NCBI GenBank assembly: GCA_017987975.1
Contig: JAGNSQ010000002.1
Location: forward strand, 43,460 to 107,459
Source: Saprospiraceae bacterium
Lineage (GTDB): Bacteria > Bacteroidota > Bacteroidia > Chitinophagales > Saprospiraceae
DNA length: 64,000 nucleotides
Direction of reading: 5' to 3'
Within the stretch, counting starts at the first letter, position 1, and each line of letters starts with the position of its first letter. Of the stretch, positions 63,463 to 64,000 are shown piece by piece. The translations under genes and the position numbers were made by a program. The notes under the pieces are model-generated. The model had not been told where the DNA came from. It made no database searches and saw nothing but the letters and a program-made list of their open reading frames with translations.

Positions 63463-64000
63463 ATGAAATTCAAATTCTGGATGGCCCTGAGCTTATTTTT
63501 TGTAGTGCTCACGGTCAAAGCCCAAAAAAATCAAGAACCAAATCCTTTTGACTTTGGTAAAATGTGGACTTTCGAAAATCCACCCAAAGACTGGTTTGCC
63601 AAAGCCTATAACTTCAAACCCGAAGACAAGTGGTGGGATGATGTAAGAAAATCTTCACTGAGATTTGCTACCTGGTGTAGTGCATCCTTCATTTCTCCAG
63701 ATGGTCTCATCATGACCAATCACCACTGCTCAAGAGATGTGGTAGTGGACCTTCAAAAAGAAGGTGAAAATTTTGACAAACAAGGTTTTTACGCCACTAC
63801 TATGGCCGATGAAAGAAAAGCAGAGGGCTTGTTTGTTGAACAACTCATCCAGGTGGCTGACATCAGTGCAGAGGTTCAAAAAATGACAGCAGGCGCAGAA
63901 AAAGGCAAGGAGGCCGAGGCTGCTGCCAAAGCATTAAAAGACATCCAGGAAAAATACAGCAAGATGGCCGGATGGGAAGGTCTAAGACTTCAGACCGTTA
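63463..64000 (+). CDS. S46 family serine peptidase (5' part)
   Basis: The first 179 codons of a gene cut by the right edge. A signal peptide (MKFKFWMALSLFFVVLTVKA) is followed by MWTFENPP and then the S46 hallmark SASFISPDGLIMTNHHC (residues 73-89) containing the catalytic His. S46 enzymes (DPP7, DPP11) are periplasmic dipeptidyl-peptidases that release dipeptides from peptide N-termini, central to protein-based nutrition in Bacteroidota. A charged helical insert starts near residue 140. The catalytic Ser and Asp lie beyond the window. Confidence 0.88.
   Translation, partial: MKFKFWMALSLFFVVLTVKAQKNQEPNPFDFGKMWTFENPPKDWFAKAYNFKPEDKWWDDVRKSSLRFATWCSASFISPDGLIMTNHHCSRDVVVDLQKEGENFDKQGFYATTMADERKAEGLFVEQLIQVADISAEVQKMTAGAEKGKEAEAAAKALKDIQEKYSKMAGWEGLRLQTV

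Overview
The window is a chromosomal stretch of a Bacteroidota bacterium, most like the Saprospiria (Saprospiraceae/Haliscomenobacter type). Evidence read from the sequence: cell-surface proteins carrying type IX secretion (T9SS) sorting domains of both type A and type B, SprB-like and HYR-like repeats, DUF3857/transglutaminase proteins, a zinc-free L36 and cysteine-poor S14, start codons without Shine-Dalgarno leaders, and at least eleven copies of the Bacteroidota -7 promoter element TAnnTTTG in front of genes. The taxonomic call is inference; there is no rRNA gene here.

Layout. 1-3.8 kb: the start of a NuoL-like membrane gene (dabB-like, cut by the window edge) overlapping a complete dabA-like DUF2309 gene, an unknown small secreted protein, and mscL with a strong terminator. 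3.8-20.9 kb: housekeeping and metabolism, namely a lipoprotein, a DUF5606 protein, a DEAD-box helicase, futalosine hydrolase (mqnB), a YbiT-type ABC-F ATPase, a large AsmA-like protein, the acyl-CoA carboxylase beta subunit, an aminotransferase operon with an unknown protein and a hotdog thioesterase, YchF, a LOG-family protein with prmC, and an NtrC-type response regulator lacking the usual C-terminal DNA-binding helix-turn-helix. 21.3-29.9 kb: two giant tandem paralogous surface proteins, each with HYR-like repeats, a dockerin-like segment, a cohesin-like segment and a T9SS sorting domain. 30.1-33.4 kb: a Dna2-like nuclease-helicase.

33.5-51.9 kb: the complete str-S10-spc-alpha ribosomal supercluster on the minus strand (rpsL to rplQ, including secY, map, infA, rpmJ, rpmD and rpoA, without tuf). 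A terminator after fusA followed by a textbook TTTG-N19-TACCTTTG promoter divides it into a str unit and an S10-spc-alpha unit. A second candidate promoter sits ahead of rplP.

52.2-64 kb: an alpha/beta hydrolase, a pair of translationally coupled DUF3857 proteins (one with an intact transglutaminase Cys, one without), alanine dehydrogenase, a Kazal-domain lipoprotein, a membrane protein, a T9SS type B surface protein, an amidohydrolase that could serve the futalosine menaquinone route together with mqnB, and the 5' part of an S46 family peptidase.

No tRNA, rRNA, CRISPR array, insertion sequence, phage or recognisable defence island was seen. The best candidates for something new are the twin cohesin-plus-dockerin surface proteins with their unnamed approximately 90-residue alternating module, the paired inverted repeats upstream of them, and the regulator without a DNA-binding domain that is divergent from them.
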